The notes under the pieces are model-generated. The model did no database searches. It was not told the origin of the DNA and worked only from the letters and a program-made list of their open reading frames with translations. A DNA stretch of 64,000 nt from Panulirus ornatus (Eukaryota > Arthropoda > Malacostraca > Decapoda > Palinuridae): positions 31,945,203 through 32,009,202 of the forward strand of contig NC_092234.1 of NCBI RefSeq assembly GCF_036320965.1, given 5' to 3'. Shown here piece after piece: positions 25,483 through 36,568 of the stretch. The translations under genes and the position numbers were made by a program. Numbering within the stretch: the first letter of the stretch is position 1; every line of letters starts with the position of its first letter.

Positions 25483-26630
25483 CGAACATAATCAAGTATG
25501 CATTCCTTTCCGCGGAAAAACACGAATTTCAACTAATAATTCTCCGGACAAACTATATTTTCCTGGCTTTTGTATATTCCACCCATTTCTTCGCTTTAGA
25601 AAAGGCTTCTCCGTCTATTTAAGTCCGGCTCTAAGATCTTATTCTCTCTATTCATACATTCCTTCGCTCCGAGAGGTTTCTGAACGTTAATGTATCCGGA
25701 TATTTATATAATCGAAGCCAGCGTTCGTTTAAACACAGTCTCAGATCCCGATAAGAAATCATAGGTTTAAAGTTCTAAAAGGCGTTCCCGATTAACAGAG
25801 TCACAAGCGTTCGAACGGACGTCCCGATGAAGAGTCGAAGGCTTCAGAGTTCTAGAGAACATCCCGATAAAGAACTGTTGGAGAGAACTTGATAACAAGA
25901 GGTCTTGATCTCTAATGAACATCTCGATAAGCGACTTGAGGTTCCCGACGAGTTCTGTTGGCAATGAGGAGTAGGGAGTGAGAGCCTTTATACCAACACC
26001 GAATGGCACCAACTGCGACCACAAGGTTAATGGCACACAAGTACTTTATGGACAGAATAAAAGAGTAGAAACTTACATATCACTGGCCATAGTCAACGGC
26101 TTCATCGAGGACAGGTAGCCAGTTCGAGGAAGTCCATAGTCAAGAGACCTACGCGCCAAAGCGTAGAATCAATTGAAGTGTTATTAGAACCTGTAATGCT
26201 TCGCTGTCGGCGGTTCCTGCAGCTGCGCTGAACCTACATCAGAAGTTAACTCGGCTTGAGTGGAGTTCTACGTCCCATCTCCCACTTAATACTTATCCTT
26301 CCAGATATCAGCGTTGCTCTGGTGCCTGACGCATCAAGGAATGAAAGTATTGGAACAAAAACTCTCCTCCTCCTCGTCGTCCTCCTCCTACTGAATAGAA
26401 TTCTGCCTTCAGTTACGTTCGGAATCATTGGAAAGTTGTTAGTCATGGAGCCGGGCATGCCTTCACAAGCGAAAGTGTACTAATCTGACTTTTAATGATG
26501 AAGCATCACTAATAACCCTAACTCAACCTTTGGACGTGATCAATCTAAAGCCAACTCTCCAGCTGATACGGCCGCTCATTTCCTTTGACTGATTCCGTAC
26601 CTAGTCCTCCTCCAACACCTCTTCCCTCTT
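25482..26630. other. No gene recognised
   Basis: Between about 25745 and 25935 the word ATCCCGATAA (and CCCGATGAA, CTCGATAAG) recurs every 40-60 bp near AGAGTCNNAGG or GAACTTGA words. This looks like a faint decayed tandem repeat. A (CTC)n-like patch lies at 26367-26390. Confidence 0.45.
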
Positions 26631-26639
26631 GGCCAACGC

Positions 26640-28130
26640 CCACTATTTTCCTTACGCAAGGTCATCCAAGTACTGTACCCTCCTAGCTACAAGTGGGCGA
26701 GGCGTATGATGCCTCAGAACTGATTTTCAATTGTTCTTCGCCTATTTCATTTCTTATAACCCAAATTTGCCTTTTTTACGAAGCATACCTTGGTGCTGCC
26801 TATCCCTACGAAAGGTGGCTGTTCAAAACTTCTATTTCCCCATTACCTTCACTTCTACCATCTCTAACGGAATCAGACTATCTTAACTCTTAAATGACTT
26901 AGAAGCTTCCTCCTTTCATGTCATTAATACGTCCTTTATGGTGTGAAGTCTACAAGTGATCTTCTCTTGTATATGAGTCTCCATCCTAAAGGATTTTGAT
27001 GAATATGTTTTTTGCAGCCTTTGACACCTCCAAAGCCTTGGCATAAGTATTAGCTTTCTAAGGTCTTCTCTTTGGGCTTTTCTAAACTTCTCTAATACAT
27101 GGCTCTGTTTCTAGTTAGCTGCTGATGAAGAAGAGATTTCTCCCCCTTTTCCCAACCAACACTGGTGTCTGTCAGGGTACAGTCCTGTCACCTTCTCTCT
27201 TTCCTTAAGCAACACCCCTGAACCTCCAGCTTCTGACCCTTCAATCATTCTTACGCCAGTGATTCTACCTCACGTACTTTAACTCACTTTTCCTTCCACC
27301 CTCGCTTTAATACTTGCTCCTTCTCTCGCGCTGAACATGCAACTCCTCTCTTCATTTCGACCTGCGTATTCTCTTCGATTCGGGAAGCAGTATCCTGGCT
27401 CGATTCAGTGGTGTATAAACGCAGTTTCTATACATCATTCCAATTTCCACTCATTTCCTACTGTCAAATATGAAAACTGCACAACTCAACCCTTCAGTAA
27501 CATAACCAAGGCGAGCATAGCCATGTCCCCCTCCCTATCCCCATATAATGAACGTTACAAATCCTGACTTCCTAAAAGCTGGAAGCGTTGGATAAATTCC
27601 GTAACACTTTCCCTCCCTCGTCACAAGCTATTCCAGATGTACAGGATTTATATTCGCGCCGGAAAGGAGTACTACATCTTGGGTGGGTTTTCCTCCATTT
27701 CTCTCGTAGCCAGAGTGGAATTAAAAGCCATCCGCCTTATTAAACTTTCCTAAATACTGTTCCATCCGCCGTGATATTTCTGCCCTCTGCCTGTTCTCCA
27801 TTTGTTATTTCGGCCACTGGATCTCGTGAGCTGCCTGCACGCATCCCTGCTACTAAGACTTAAAACCTGTATCACGTGTCTGGCTGCTGCTTCCCGTAGA
27901 TTTTCTTTTCCCGTGGGGACCAGCTACGCTGGGCTTGACCGTTATGTATACCTCCTTTCCTCGAACAGCGGAGATATGGATTTCTCTCCCCTCCTTTGTC
28001 TCTCCCTCCCCTCAAAACCTTTCCAAACTTAAAGCGTCAGGTCTTCAAACACCTACGGAGTTATGTAACAGAATTGGTTCATTTTCTTGTGCTCCGGTTT
28101 TCTTTCATCCCAGATGGCCATGTTTACGAC
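26640..28130 (+). pseudogene. RT-2: decayed non-LTR retrotransposon reverse transcriptase
   Basis: Second LINE polymerase remnant, from a lineage different from RT-1. Recognisable blocks in order are PIPTKGG near 26800, TSDLLLYMS near 26960, the RT core AAFDTSKAL at 27015-27041, GVCQGTVLSPSLF at 27164-27202 (the GVPQG-type motif), the catalytic block reading YASD at 27252-27263 where active enzymes have YADD, and a C-terminal LKRQVFKHLRSY at about 28029-28064. Stops and frameshifts occur throughout, and one catalytic Asp is replaced by Ser, so it is inactive twice over. The order and spacing match Jockey-like elements abundant in crustaceans. The 5' limit is uncertain. Confidence 0.85.
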
Positions 28131-28517
28131 AATGCTTCTGATGTGTCGTCGTTTGCGGGGGAGGAAAAAATAACGACAATTTAGCCCAAAACAAGACGAA
28201 GAGGAGGAGTAAGAACTGGGGTAAATGGGGAGAGGGGAAGATCCTGGACAACCAGACTCATCATAAAATTCTGCAAGTCGCATGATCTGTAAAGATTGCA
28301 CCAAGGCTACTCAACTCTATCTCACGAGAGCGAGCAGTAAAAGAAAAAAAAAAACTACTATTCCCAACCATGTACCAATAGGCGTAACATGCCAACACAG
28401 CCACCAAGTTTGTGTGTGATTGTTACTTGTGTGATATGTGTAACGGGAGATGTACGCTCGCGTTGCCCCTTCCCTTAACCTTGTATGTATAAACCATGAC
28501 TTTGCCTTATGCATTTA
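28131..28517. other. Spacer after RT-2
   Basis: May include the decayed 3' untranslated end of RT-2. No further coding similarity was seen. Confidence 0.4.
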
Positions 28518-28518
28518 T

Positions 28519-28551
<33 letters not shown>
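28519..28551. repeat. (CA)n microsatellite at a SINE 3' end
   Basis: Perfect CA run. It lies next to the 3' end of the minus-strand SINE that starts at 28561. Confidence 0.95.
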
Positions 28552-28552
<1 letters not shown>

Positions 28553-28560
28553 ATACACAT

Positions 28561-28705
28561 CCTAACTTACACCTGGTACCCATTCATCGACCAGCCTCAG
28601 GGAGGAGGACGAACAGCAACCTGGTTGGGTTGGATTTGAACAGACTGCCCAGACCGGGATTCGAACCCGGGTCTACTCGACTGCTGGATCGCAACACAAA
28701 CCACA
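28561..28705 (-). repeat. tRNA-derived SINE, minus strand
   Basis: The minus strand carries a well-preserved B box inside CCCGGGTTCGAATCCCGG (28651-28668). A body with AACCAGGTTGCTGTTCGTCC and a 3' end GGTACCAGGTGTAAGTTAGG follow. It is collinear with the SINE at 11.83 kb (GGTACCTAGCTTAGGTTAGG end) and the next copy. A T13 run (A13 on the minus strand) marks the junction with the family C repeat. Confidence 0.82.
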
Positions 28706-28720
28706 GCTTTTTTTTTTTTT

Positions 28721-28782
28721 ATGCTAGCTGAGACGGCACGGGCAGCTGAGGCCCTAATCAAGGCCATCCCATTAACGATATA

Positions 28783-28785
<3 letters not shown>
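28721..28785 (-). repeat. Family C dispersed repeat, copy 1
   Basis: The plus strand reads TAGCTGAGACGGCACGGGCA, then CTAATCAAGGCCATCCCATT. A second copy lies at 49.01 kb. On the minus strand each copy ends in an A-rich run, suggesting a retroposon 3' end. Confidence 0.75.

Positions 28786-28851
<66 letters not shown>
28786..28851. repeat. (AT)n microsatellite between repeats
   Basis: AT run with one TATTATA interruption near its left end. It serves as the 3' tail of the minus-strand SINE to its right. Confidence 0.96.
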
Positions 28852-28853
<2 letters not shown>

Positions 28854-29008
28854 TAGCCTGAGCTAGGTACCCATTTCATGAGCCAACTCCTAGGGGTGGA
28901 TGAACAGCTGGGTTGACTGTGGACCGACTGCCGCAACCAGGATTCGAACCTACCCGCTCGATCCTGGCCAGCCGGTCAATAAACCTCTACACCACGGTGC
29001 GTGTGTGT
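28852..29008 (-). repeat. tRNA-derived SINE, minus strand, best full-length copy
   Basis: On the minus strand the order is an A-box-like GTGGTGTAGAGG near 28990-29000, a B box GGTTCGAATCCTGG near 28940-28953, a body with AACCCAGCTGTTCATCCACC, and the end TAGCTCAGGCTAGG followed by (AT)n. Polymerase III promoter boxes, a short body and a simple-repeat tail define it as a SINE. Transcription is not shown. Confidence 0.87.
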
Positions 29009-29009
29009 G

Positions 29010-29891
29010 TTACTGCATCCATATATACCGAATGGCATGATAGGGTTTCATGCAACTTCGTATTTAAGGTTTCCATGAAGAAAATTAGATCGGATCATTA
29101 TCTGAATGGTCCTAATTACATATTCGGTCCGTAATTGAATTAATTCAAGTAAGGAGGTATAAACAGTGGGATGTAAAGCTGTTACTACCCGCTCTACATC
29201 AATTTATCTTTAGATTTTTTCATTGTTTCGTCACTGGCATCCTGACGCGTTCCGTATTGTTTACAATCAAGTTTAGCCGGTGGCCGCTAGAGGCGTCCCA
29301 TTCTCTTGACATTTTCCTTTGCTTCACACCCGTAACGTGTGAACCCTGACTGGTAAGTCGAGGCTCTTTAGGTTAGATTTAAATCAGACTGTGTTCCGTG
29401 GAGAAGGAGAAAAAAAATAGTAAACAGCAATAACCATTTTTAACGTGATCAAAATTGCTAATCACCCAATAACAAGATACTAGGTTACGATCGGCTCACA
29501 TTTCGTCACCAGATTGCAGTATGACATGCTCATGTTTTGCCCTGGAGGCAAAATACAGGCGAGTTAGTATTAGACTTTAGTGATAAAAGGAATAACTCCT
29601 TCCTTTACGCAGTCAAGTGCAACAAACACCAAGGCCCTTGCTGAAATTGGTGTGTTCTGTCAACACAAGACATAATTACCATCCTTTTCAGATCATTCCT
29701 CCCAAATACCTACCTAACCCCCCCCCCCCCTTTAAAACCTGTCTCTCTGTTCCTAATGATAATACACAATAACTATACATATTCTTATTGGTACATGTTT
29801 CAACATCCTCCTCGATTTAGTGCATTTCGGGAAACTTACTGTAACTTCTACAGCATACGCACACATGCATGTAACTACTAGTTCATTCACA

Positions 29892-29895
<4 letters not shown>
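29010..29895. other. No gene recognised
   Basis: Unique sequence with a C12 run near 29719 and an A7 run near 29411. No protein motif. Confidence 0.5.

Positions 29896-29897
<2 letters not shown>

Positions 29898-29971
<74 letters not shown>
29898..29971. repeat. (GA)n microsatellite
   Basis: Perfect GA run of about 73 bp. Confidence 0.98.
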
Positions 29972-29976
<5 letters not shown>

Positions 29977-30254
29977 GTAGTTTGGCCTACATTTACACAA
30001 TATATAACATCCATGATCTAAGACTTCACTGTACGGAACTTTCCACCTCTTGACCGTGCCATTTCCCATTTCTTCAGTACCAATAACCAAGCCAGTAAAG
30101 AACACATACCACATGGACAGAGCAGTATAGCCCAAACTTCTCTATACAAGTCACTAACCTCTATAGGAAAAAGGATCACCCACGAACACACCCACTCATC
30201 AACAACATAGACTCAAAATTCTGAACAACGCCCTCATGAAACTAATTATATTAA

Positions 30255-30690
30255 GAACAAACAGCAGACTGACACCACTACCTTAACACAACCACAAACA
30301 GCAGACTGACACCACTACCTTAACACAACCACAAACAGCAGACTGACACCACTACCTTAACACAACCACAAACAGCAGACTGACACCACTACCTTAACAC
30401 AATCACAAACAGCAGACTGACACCACTACCTTAACACAACCACAAACAGCAGACTGACACCACTACCTTAACACGATCAACCACAAACAGCAGACTGACA
30501 CCACTACCTTAACACAACCACAAACAGCAGACTGACACCACTACCTTAACACGATCAACCACAAACAGCAGACTGACACCACTACCTTAACACAACCACA
30601 AACAGCAGACTGACACCACTACCTTAACACAACCACAAACAGCAGACTGGCACCACTACCTTAACACAATCAACCACAAATCTGTGACCA
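30255..30690. repeat. 37 bp minisatellite, 11 copies
   Basis: Units read ACAGCAGACTGACACCACTA then CCTTAACACAACCACAA. Two or three units carry a 4 bp longer CGATCAACC/CAATCAACC variant. Copies are otherwise almost identical, so expansion is recent. Confidence 0.96.
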
Positions 30691-30717
30691 CCCAACTCTA
30701 AGAAACGATACAAACAA

Positions 30718-31170
30718 ATATTCACACCTCCCACACCACCTCAGACCCTACACACACACCTCTCACACCACCTCAGACCCTACACACACCTCCCACACCA
30801 CCTCAGACCCTACACACACACCTCTCACACCACCTCAGACCCTACACACACACCTCTCACACCACCTCAGACCCTACACACACCTCCCACACCACCTTAG
30901 ACCCTACACACACCTCCCACACCACCTTAGACCCAACACACCTCTCACACCACCTCAGACCCTACACACACACCTCTCACACCACCTCAGACCCTACACA
31001 CACCTCCCACACCACCTTAGACCCAACACACCTCTCACACCACCTCAGACCCTACACACACCTCCCACACCACCTTAGACCCAACACACCTCTCACACCA
31101 CCTCAGACCCTACACACACCTCCCACACCACCTTAGACCCTACACACCTCTCACACCACGTCAGACCCTA
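30718..31170. repeat. 28-32 bp minisatellite, about 14-15 copies
   Basis: Units with CCTCAGACCCTACACACACA and CTCTCACACCA occur in three length classes (32, 30 and 28 bp). The classes recur in a patterned order, suggesting multi-unit duplication. Confidence 0.94.
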
Positions 31171-31458
31171 CACATAAAGAACTTCGAGTCCAAACTAACA
31201 ACATCTTATCTGCCGAAGAAGAGAGAAACTTACTAATGAAACACTACTCAGAAATCAGTCACAAACCAGTCAAACTCCTTCTGAGAGAAATTATGAAAAT
31301 ATTACACAAAATTCACCCTTTTAAGGTTCTTTACCTAAGCTTCACTCCCATTTACACTCACAGCTGAATCTCTGACCTTTAAATACGGTCTTGCAACAGT
31401 TTCTGACAACATATTAAATTTCCACATCAAGCATCTAGTTCCATTGGCGATGTAAAGA

Positions 31459-31460
<2 letters not shown>

Positions 31461-31514
<54 letters not shown>
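31461..31514. repeat. (AT)n, flank of family A copy 2
   Basis: AT run that begins exactly where RT-3 coding similarity stops. Confidence 0.97.
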
Positions 31515-31518
<4 letters not shown>

Positions 31519-31746
31519 CCCTGGGGATAGGGGATTAAGAATACTTCTCACGTATTCCCTGCGTGTCGTAGAAGGCGACTAAAAGGGGAGGGAGCGGGGA
31601 GCTGGAAATCCTCCCCTCTCGTTTTTTTTTTAATTTTCCAAAAGAAGGAACAGAGGGGGCCAGGTGAGGAAATTCCAAAAAAATGCCCAGTCCTCTGTTC
31701 TTAACGCTACCTCACTAACGCGGGAAATGGCGAATAGTTTAAAAAA

Positions 31747-31751
<5 letters not shown>
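31515..31751 (-). repeat. Family A dispersed repeat, copy 2 (full length, inside RT-3)
   Basis: The minus strand carries all family A landmarks, from ACTATTCGCCATTTCCCGCG to the terminal CTATCCCCAGGGATAATATA. The terminal hairpin is a perfect 6 bp stem (TATCCC-CA-GGGATA). Orientation is opposite to that of the host LINE. Confidence 0.92.

Positions 31752-31820
<69 letters not shown>
31752..31820. repeat. (AT)n, other flank of family A copy 2
   Basis: AT run ending where RT-3 coding resumes at FNYSW. Confidence 0.97.
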
Positions 31821-31824
<4 letters not shown>

Positions 31825-32821
31825 CTACTCCTGGTTACACAACAAAATTCCAAACATCTTGAAACTTGCCAACACAGTACCCATCCTGAAACACCCCACA
31901 GCTCCTCTTCGTTCTGCCGCCCCGACTCACTGCCATCATCAAACTCCTAAAAAGAAAAATAATAATAATCCCCAATGAATTAACTAAACTACTCCACTCT
32001 CACCCACACAGCACAGCACGGCCTTAGACCCAATCACTCGACTACAATACTGCAATCAAACCTTACAAATCACATCCTGGATGGCTTCAGCCACCCACAC
32101 CACCCTTCAAACCTCCTTCACTCACCTCCCTCACGATACCAGTTGCACCAATTATCACAAAGCATCAGACACCGTTCACGAAACAACGAAAATGAATCCC
32201 TCAGGATTCTCTCCAAACAAATCATTTCCTCCAACTAAACCTCCTACCAAAGCATTCAGAATAATCACCGGCTGCCTAGCAACCACAAACATTCAACATC
32301 TGCACAACAAATGTAATAATATTTCCAATACAGTAAGCATAACTCGTCCAGCATGACCCTCACCATGACTTCTCCCATCCAAAACATTTCGTAGCCATCC
32401 ATCAACCCCACGTAGACACAGAAACCTCATTCCTACCTCACACTTGAGAAATCTTCACCCTCAAATATCCGCAACCCCAAAACATTCACGTTAATGAAGC
32501 GATAAACACTAAATAACCGCTCCCCTACCCACCCACATACACACACACTACCCATTCTTAAAAATCCATTCTACACTCCTCTGACTGCGACATGTTCGAA
32601 TTATTCGTTCTCGGTTGTGCTCAGGACACCGCAACCTATCTCTACAACATCATAAAACACCTTTTCAGCTTAACACAAGAAGACATCAGCCCCGCCCCCC
32701 TCCCTCTCCCGCCCGAGATGCAACCTCCACAGTGGCAGACACTGAACTCCTCCTATTCCTCAGCTGCCCCACACTCACCACACAAAGAAAACGCACAACG
32801 TCACCACACTTTTTCATCGTC

Positions 32822-32894
32822 AGTCCCGTCCGCTGGAAGTGGCTAACTTCCTGAGCCCTGCGGGAGCCTCACAGAAAGGGTTCCATGGGGAGAA

Positions 32895-32898
<4 letters not shown>
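32822..32898 (+). repeat. Family D dispersed repeat, copy 1
   Basis: Contains GTGGCTAACTTCCTGAGCCC then TGCGGGAGCCTCA. It matches 59150-59220 (GTGGCCAGCTTCCTGAGTGC, TGCAAGAGCCTCA). Both copies end in a microsatellite. Confidence 0.75.

Positions 32899-32958
<60 letters not shown>
32899..32958. repeat. (AT)n between family D and family A copy 3
   Basis: Perfect AT run. Confidence 0.97.
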
Positions 32959-32960
<2 letters not shown>

Positions 32961-33079
32961 CTTTCTTTTTTCCAAAAGAAGGAACAGAGAAGGGGGCCAG
33001 GTGAGGAGATTCCCTCAGAGGCCCAGTCCTCTGTTCTTAACGCTACCTTGCTAACGCGGGAAATGGAGAATAGTTTGAA

Positions 33080-33081
<2 letters not shown>
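32959..33081 (-). repeat. Family A dispersed repeat, copy 3 (truncated)
   Basis: The minus strand has the first half of family A, from CTTTCAAACTATTCTCCATT to TTCTTTTGGAAAA. The second half, including the terminal hairpin, is absent. (AT)n flanks it on both sides even though it is truncated. Confidence 0.9.

Positions 33082-33143
<62 letters not shown>
33082..33143. repeat. (AT)n, right flank of family A copy 3
   Basis: Perfect AT run. Confidence 0.97.
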
Positions 33144-33145
<2 letters not shown>

Positions 33146-33684
33146 AACGTTTGTCGTACTATTATCATTCATATATGCACTATTATATTCTTTAGTCATT
33201 AAGTTTTCTTTATGAATGATTTGTCAAATCCTTTTTTTTTTTTGCAGCATTCAATATGTATTTTCAATCATCTTAATTTGGTCTTTGCAATATCTCCATT
33301 CATCTTTATTTCTTAATGACTTCATTCATACTATATCTTTATCATTTATATTCTTTTCTTATTTTTTCATTAATGCATTACTAACCGTAATATTTTCCTT
33401 CATTCCCATTTTTTTCATTTACAAGTGGTCCTAATCTGGTCTCCGTTATCATTTATTATCCACTGTCTCTTTATCATCATCCTGTGTTATCTATGATTAA
33501 ACATCGAACCAAAAACAACTGGTCGAACCTGGCTGAAACCAATGTATATTTATATCTGGACAAGTCGTGATTGTGGCTCCTCATTTGCATAATATTACAT
33601 GTTGGCAAATATGATTCCAGATTTTCTTTTTTTTTTCTTTATGCTTGCAAGCATTTTGTCGATTTAAAAAGTGGTCTGTCTCCT

Positions 33685-33688
<4 letters not shown>
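33144..33688. other. AT-rich spacer, no gene recognised
   Basis: T-rich unique sequence. Hydrophobic open frames here reflect TTT/ATT composition. Confidence 0.5.

Positions 33689-33734
<46 letters not shown>
33689..33734. repeat. (GT)n microsatellite
   Basis: Perfect GT run. Confidence 0.97.
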
Positions 33735-34056
33735 TAGTTCTTGCGGTCCCCACGGTAAGAAAATCGACTTAGTTTTGACTCACTATCTCCCCCGACTGCC
33801 ACGGGGGAAGAGGTTATCATAGAACTCCAGCGTATAACACAGCGACTCGCCTGATGCATTCGCTCATAATCCACGAGAGAGCAGGTCACTGAACAGCGCT
33901 GGGTCTCCACCAGATACCTCGTCTGTCGAAACCACGGGGGTAAGAATGACGATGTCGAGCCCTATAGAAGGCAAGAGTCAAGGAATGACTCGACTGAATG
34001 ACTTAACAGGCCGCGGGTGAGGGGAAGGTTGGATGTATAGGGATGGGTCTGTGGTT

Positions 34057-34284
34057 TGGGGGGGGGGGGGTAGAGGGGAGGGAGGGGGGGGGGGTGTTCT
34101 AAGCCATCAGCTCGAGGGTAGGGGTCGGTAATTTGCATAATATTCCATTCAGATCGTTGGAGTGCAGGTGATAGATGAACAAGGAAATTTCGCTAATAGG
34201 TCGTGTTTACAAAGTGGAGGGCAAGTTACAGTGACACCCCCATATTTCATTCCACGGTGGGAGGGAGGGAGGGAGGGAGGGAGG
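34057..34284. repeat. G-tracts and (GGGA)n
   Basis: Long G runs (up to about 12) at 34057-34095 and a GGGA array at 34258-34284. Quadruplex-prone on the plus strand. Confidence 0.85.
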
Positions 34285-35155
34285 CGGGTACTGAGGAGGG
34301 GTAAGTTAGGAGTGGGGCAGGATGGGGGAGGGGTTATGAGGGAAAGGGTGATGAAGAAAATGGAGGAGAACAAGGATGAAGAAGAATAAGTAGGTGGCGG
34401 AGTGGAGAATGGAAAGAGACGACAAGAACTGTGTGGCAGTGGTTCTCTCATGGTAATTCCAGTGGATGACGTTATTATTCGGTAGTGGTAGTAACGTTTG
34501 TGTCATTCAGCCTACGTCCCTGTAACTCACACCTGCCCATGGTCCCTAACCGCAGTTAGGTCTCCCTTTCCTAGCTACCTGTTACTTCTAAATGCAGGTA
34601 TGCATACCTGACGTCACTTCCATGTAACTCCTAAACACAATCCTGTCTACCATAACTCACTGCCTGCAGCCCCTAACTACCAGTTCATCTACCTTGGCAT
34701 CAAGATGTCATACCATCGAGTCTACTCCAGTTAGCATTAAGTCCAGCTGCTGATATCTATCATGCGAGCAATCTAAATGTAAATCGTAGACACTAAATAC
34801 GCAAATGATCACTCGTGTAAAAAAAATAAATAAATGAATAAATAAAAACAAAAGAAATCATTACTAAAGTAACCACTTATAAACTTACAAGCATTTACTT
34901 ACCTGGTTCGAAAGAGTGTTCAGGTTTCCTACCACGGATAACCACAGTCCTATCCTCAAGAACGAACCTAACCCGTCTTAACCTAACTCAACTCAGCGCG
35001 CCACGCCCTCGCTATCTATCAACCACGATCGCTGTTGAGCACAAACTACAGTATTACAGAGGCCAGCCCCGTGGACACCTGAGAACACGAACTTCGGGCC
35101 ATGCACAAGCTATACCCAGGCCAGGCTATAACTAAGCCATTGAGGAGCATAAACA
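34285..35155. other. No gene recognised
   Basis: Purine-rich to 34430. From 34510 to 34740 ACCTAACT/CCTGTAACTC words recur irregularly, perhaps a decayed repeat. The rest is unique sequence with an AAATAAATGAATAAATAAA patch at 34825. Confidence 0.5.
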
Positions 35156-35159
35156 ATAT

Positions 35160-35440
35160 ATGCCTAAGTCACACACAGTGGCTATACCAAAGCCACAAAC
35201 AGTGGCTATACCAAAGCCACACACAGTGGCTATACCAAAGCCACTCACAGTGGCTATACCAAAGCCACACACACTGGCTATACCAAAGTCACACACAGTG
35301 ACCATACCAAAGCCACAAACAGTGGCTATACCAAAGCCACACACAGTGACCATACCAAAGCCACACACAGTGGCTATACCAAAGCCACACACACTGGCTA
35401 TACCAAAGCCACACACAGTGGCTATACTAAAGCAACTGCG
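35160..35440. repeat. 24 bp minisatellite, about 11 copies, open in frame
   Basis: Units read CCACACACAGTGGCTATACC then AAAG. The period is a multiple of three, so a plus-strand frame of 146 codons repeats an eight-residue PKPHTVAI unit, with a similarly open minus-strand frame. Frame openness follows from the period and is not evidence of a gene. Confidence 0.94.
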
Positions 35441-35639
35441 AAGAAAAGACTGCCCTCAAGGCAGACCCAAGTACAAGCCACACATCTGGTGTCGCATACC
35501 TCCAACACGGCCATGTCCAGAATATATCCTAACCAGTGACACTTACAGTATACCACGTATAGTATATATGGTATACCCCCTAAGCAATGTCGCGTACTGA
35601 GTTTACCACCACCGACGAAAATATGTATTACTAAAGAAG

Positions 35640-35865
35640 GGAAAACTTTCTAAACAAAACCGTTGAAAACAAGGACATATTACCAGCCAACGCTGTTAAA
35701 CAAGACCGATGAAGACTGACGCAAATGACGTGCAAACGTCATTAAACAGAACCGTTGAAGACTCACCTGTTACCAGCTGACGTCATTAGACAGAACCGTT
35801 GAAGACTTGGGAAAATTACCAGCAAACGGCGTTTAACAGAACCGTTGGAGACTGGGACAAGTTAC
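35640..35865. repeat. ~45 bp minisatellite with CRE-like words, 5 copies
   Basis: ACCGTTGAAGACT recurs at 35659, 35705, 35751, 35795 and 35841, with TTACCAGCNAACGTCATTAA between. One unit holds a full TGACGTCA (35779-35786) and others ACGTCATT or TGACGTG. Confidence 0.85.
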
Positions 35866-35962
35866 AAAAAAAAAAGAAAAATCTAACACCAACTCTGTAA
35901 TACCTTTAAAAAGCAGACGGACAAATATTTGCAAAATTTTGGGATTTACTAAACGAAAGAAT

Positions 35963-35965
<3 letters not shown>

Positions 35966-36003
<38 letters not shown>

Positions 36004-36075
36004 GAAAGAAAACGTTTAAGCGTGTAGCGCAGCGCAGTGTAGTGCAGTGTAGCGTAGTACAGTGTGGTGTAGCAA
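35966..36075. repeat. (GT)n plus degenerate GTGTAGCGCAGT tract
   Basis: A perfect GT run to about 36000, then after 20 bp a short degenerate tract of GTGTAG/CGCAGT words. Confidence 0.85.
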
Positions 36076-36267
36076 GATAGTACGTACAGTAACCAACAAA
36101 TACTCCAAAAAAATTCGTTCTAGTAAACTTCCACGCTGTTGTCCATACTCCGTAACACATGATTCTCTGTCTTGTTCCTCAGTTTTCTGCCGGGGGTTGA
36201 TGCCGGGGCGAGTCGAGGTTGAGGACAGCGCCTTCTAACTGTTCTATCCTCATCTCAGTTCTATATT

Positions 36268-36268
<1 letters not shown>

Positions 36269-36331
<63 letters not shown>
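36269..36331. repeat. (GA)n microsatellite
   Basis: Perfect GA run. Confidence 0.97.
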
Positions 36332-36332
<1 letters not shown>

Positions 36333-36394
36333 GCACGTCACAAACCAACGGCCCTTATCTGTTTTTTCCTTCGTAACAAAACTTACAAACTATT

Positions 36395-36499
36395 ATCTCT
36401 AAGAGACGCAGGTAAACTATACACTCTCAGAGATACAGGTAAACTATATTCTCTCCTCAAAGACACAGGCAAACTATACTCTCTCAGAGACCCCAGGTA

Positions 36500-36567
<68 letters not shown>
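36395..36567. repeat. 27-31 bp minisatellite passing into (AT)n
   Basis: Four units of AGAGACNCAGGTAAACTATA with CTCTC. The last unit's ACTATATATA leads straight into (AT)n from 36503, so the dinucleotide array probably grew from the minisatellite's own TATA. Confidence 0.9.

Positions 36568-36568
<1 letters not shown>

Larger units (their letters stand above)
31170..32830 (+). pseudogene. RT-3: decayed non-LTR retrotransposon, interrupted by a family A insertion
   Basis: Third LINE polymerase remnant, distinct from RT-1 and RT-2. The left part is readable as KHYSEISHKP near 31230 and IKHLVPLAM at about 31423-31452. The frame then breaks at an (AT)n tract and resumes at 31820 with FNYSWLHNKIPN. 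Later blocks are LSPTQHSTA near 32005, a KASDTV core remnant near 32160 and AFRIITGC-TTNIQHLH at 32252-32305; a cysteine/histidine-poor tail region reaches about 32830. The central part, including the catalytic Asp pair, is deleted. The two sides of the insertion join in a single frame apart from stops. The RT-family assignment is by recognition; the right-hand limit is uncertain. Confidence 0.75.

Noticed and set aside
30255..31170. A CRISPR-like array
   Set aside because: Repeats are directly head-to-tail with no unique spacers, and the sequence is eukaryotic in character. They are minisatellites.
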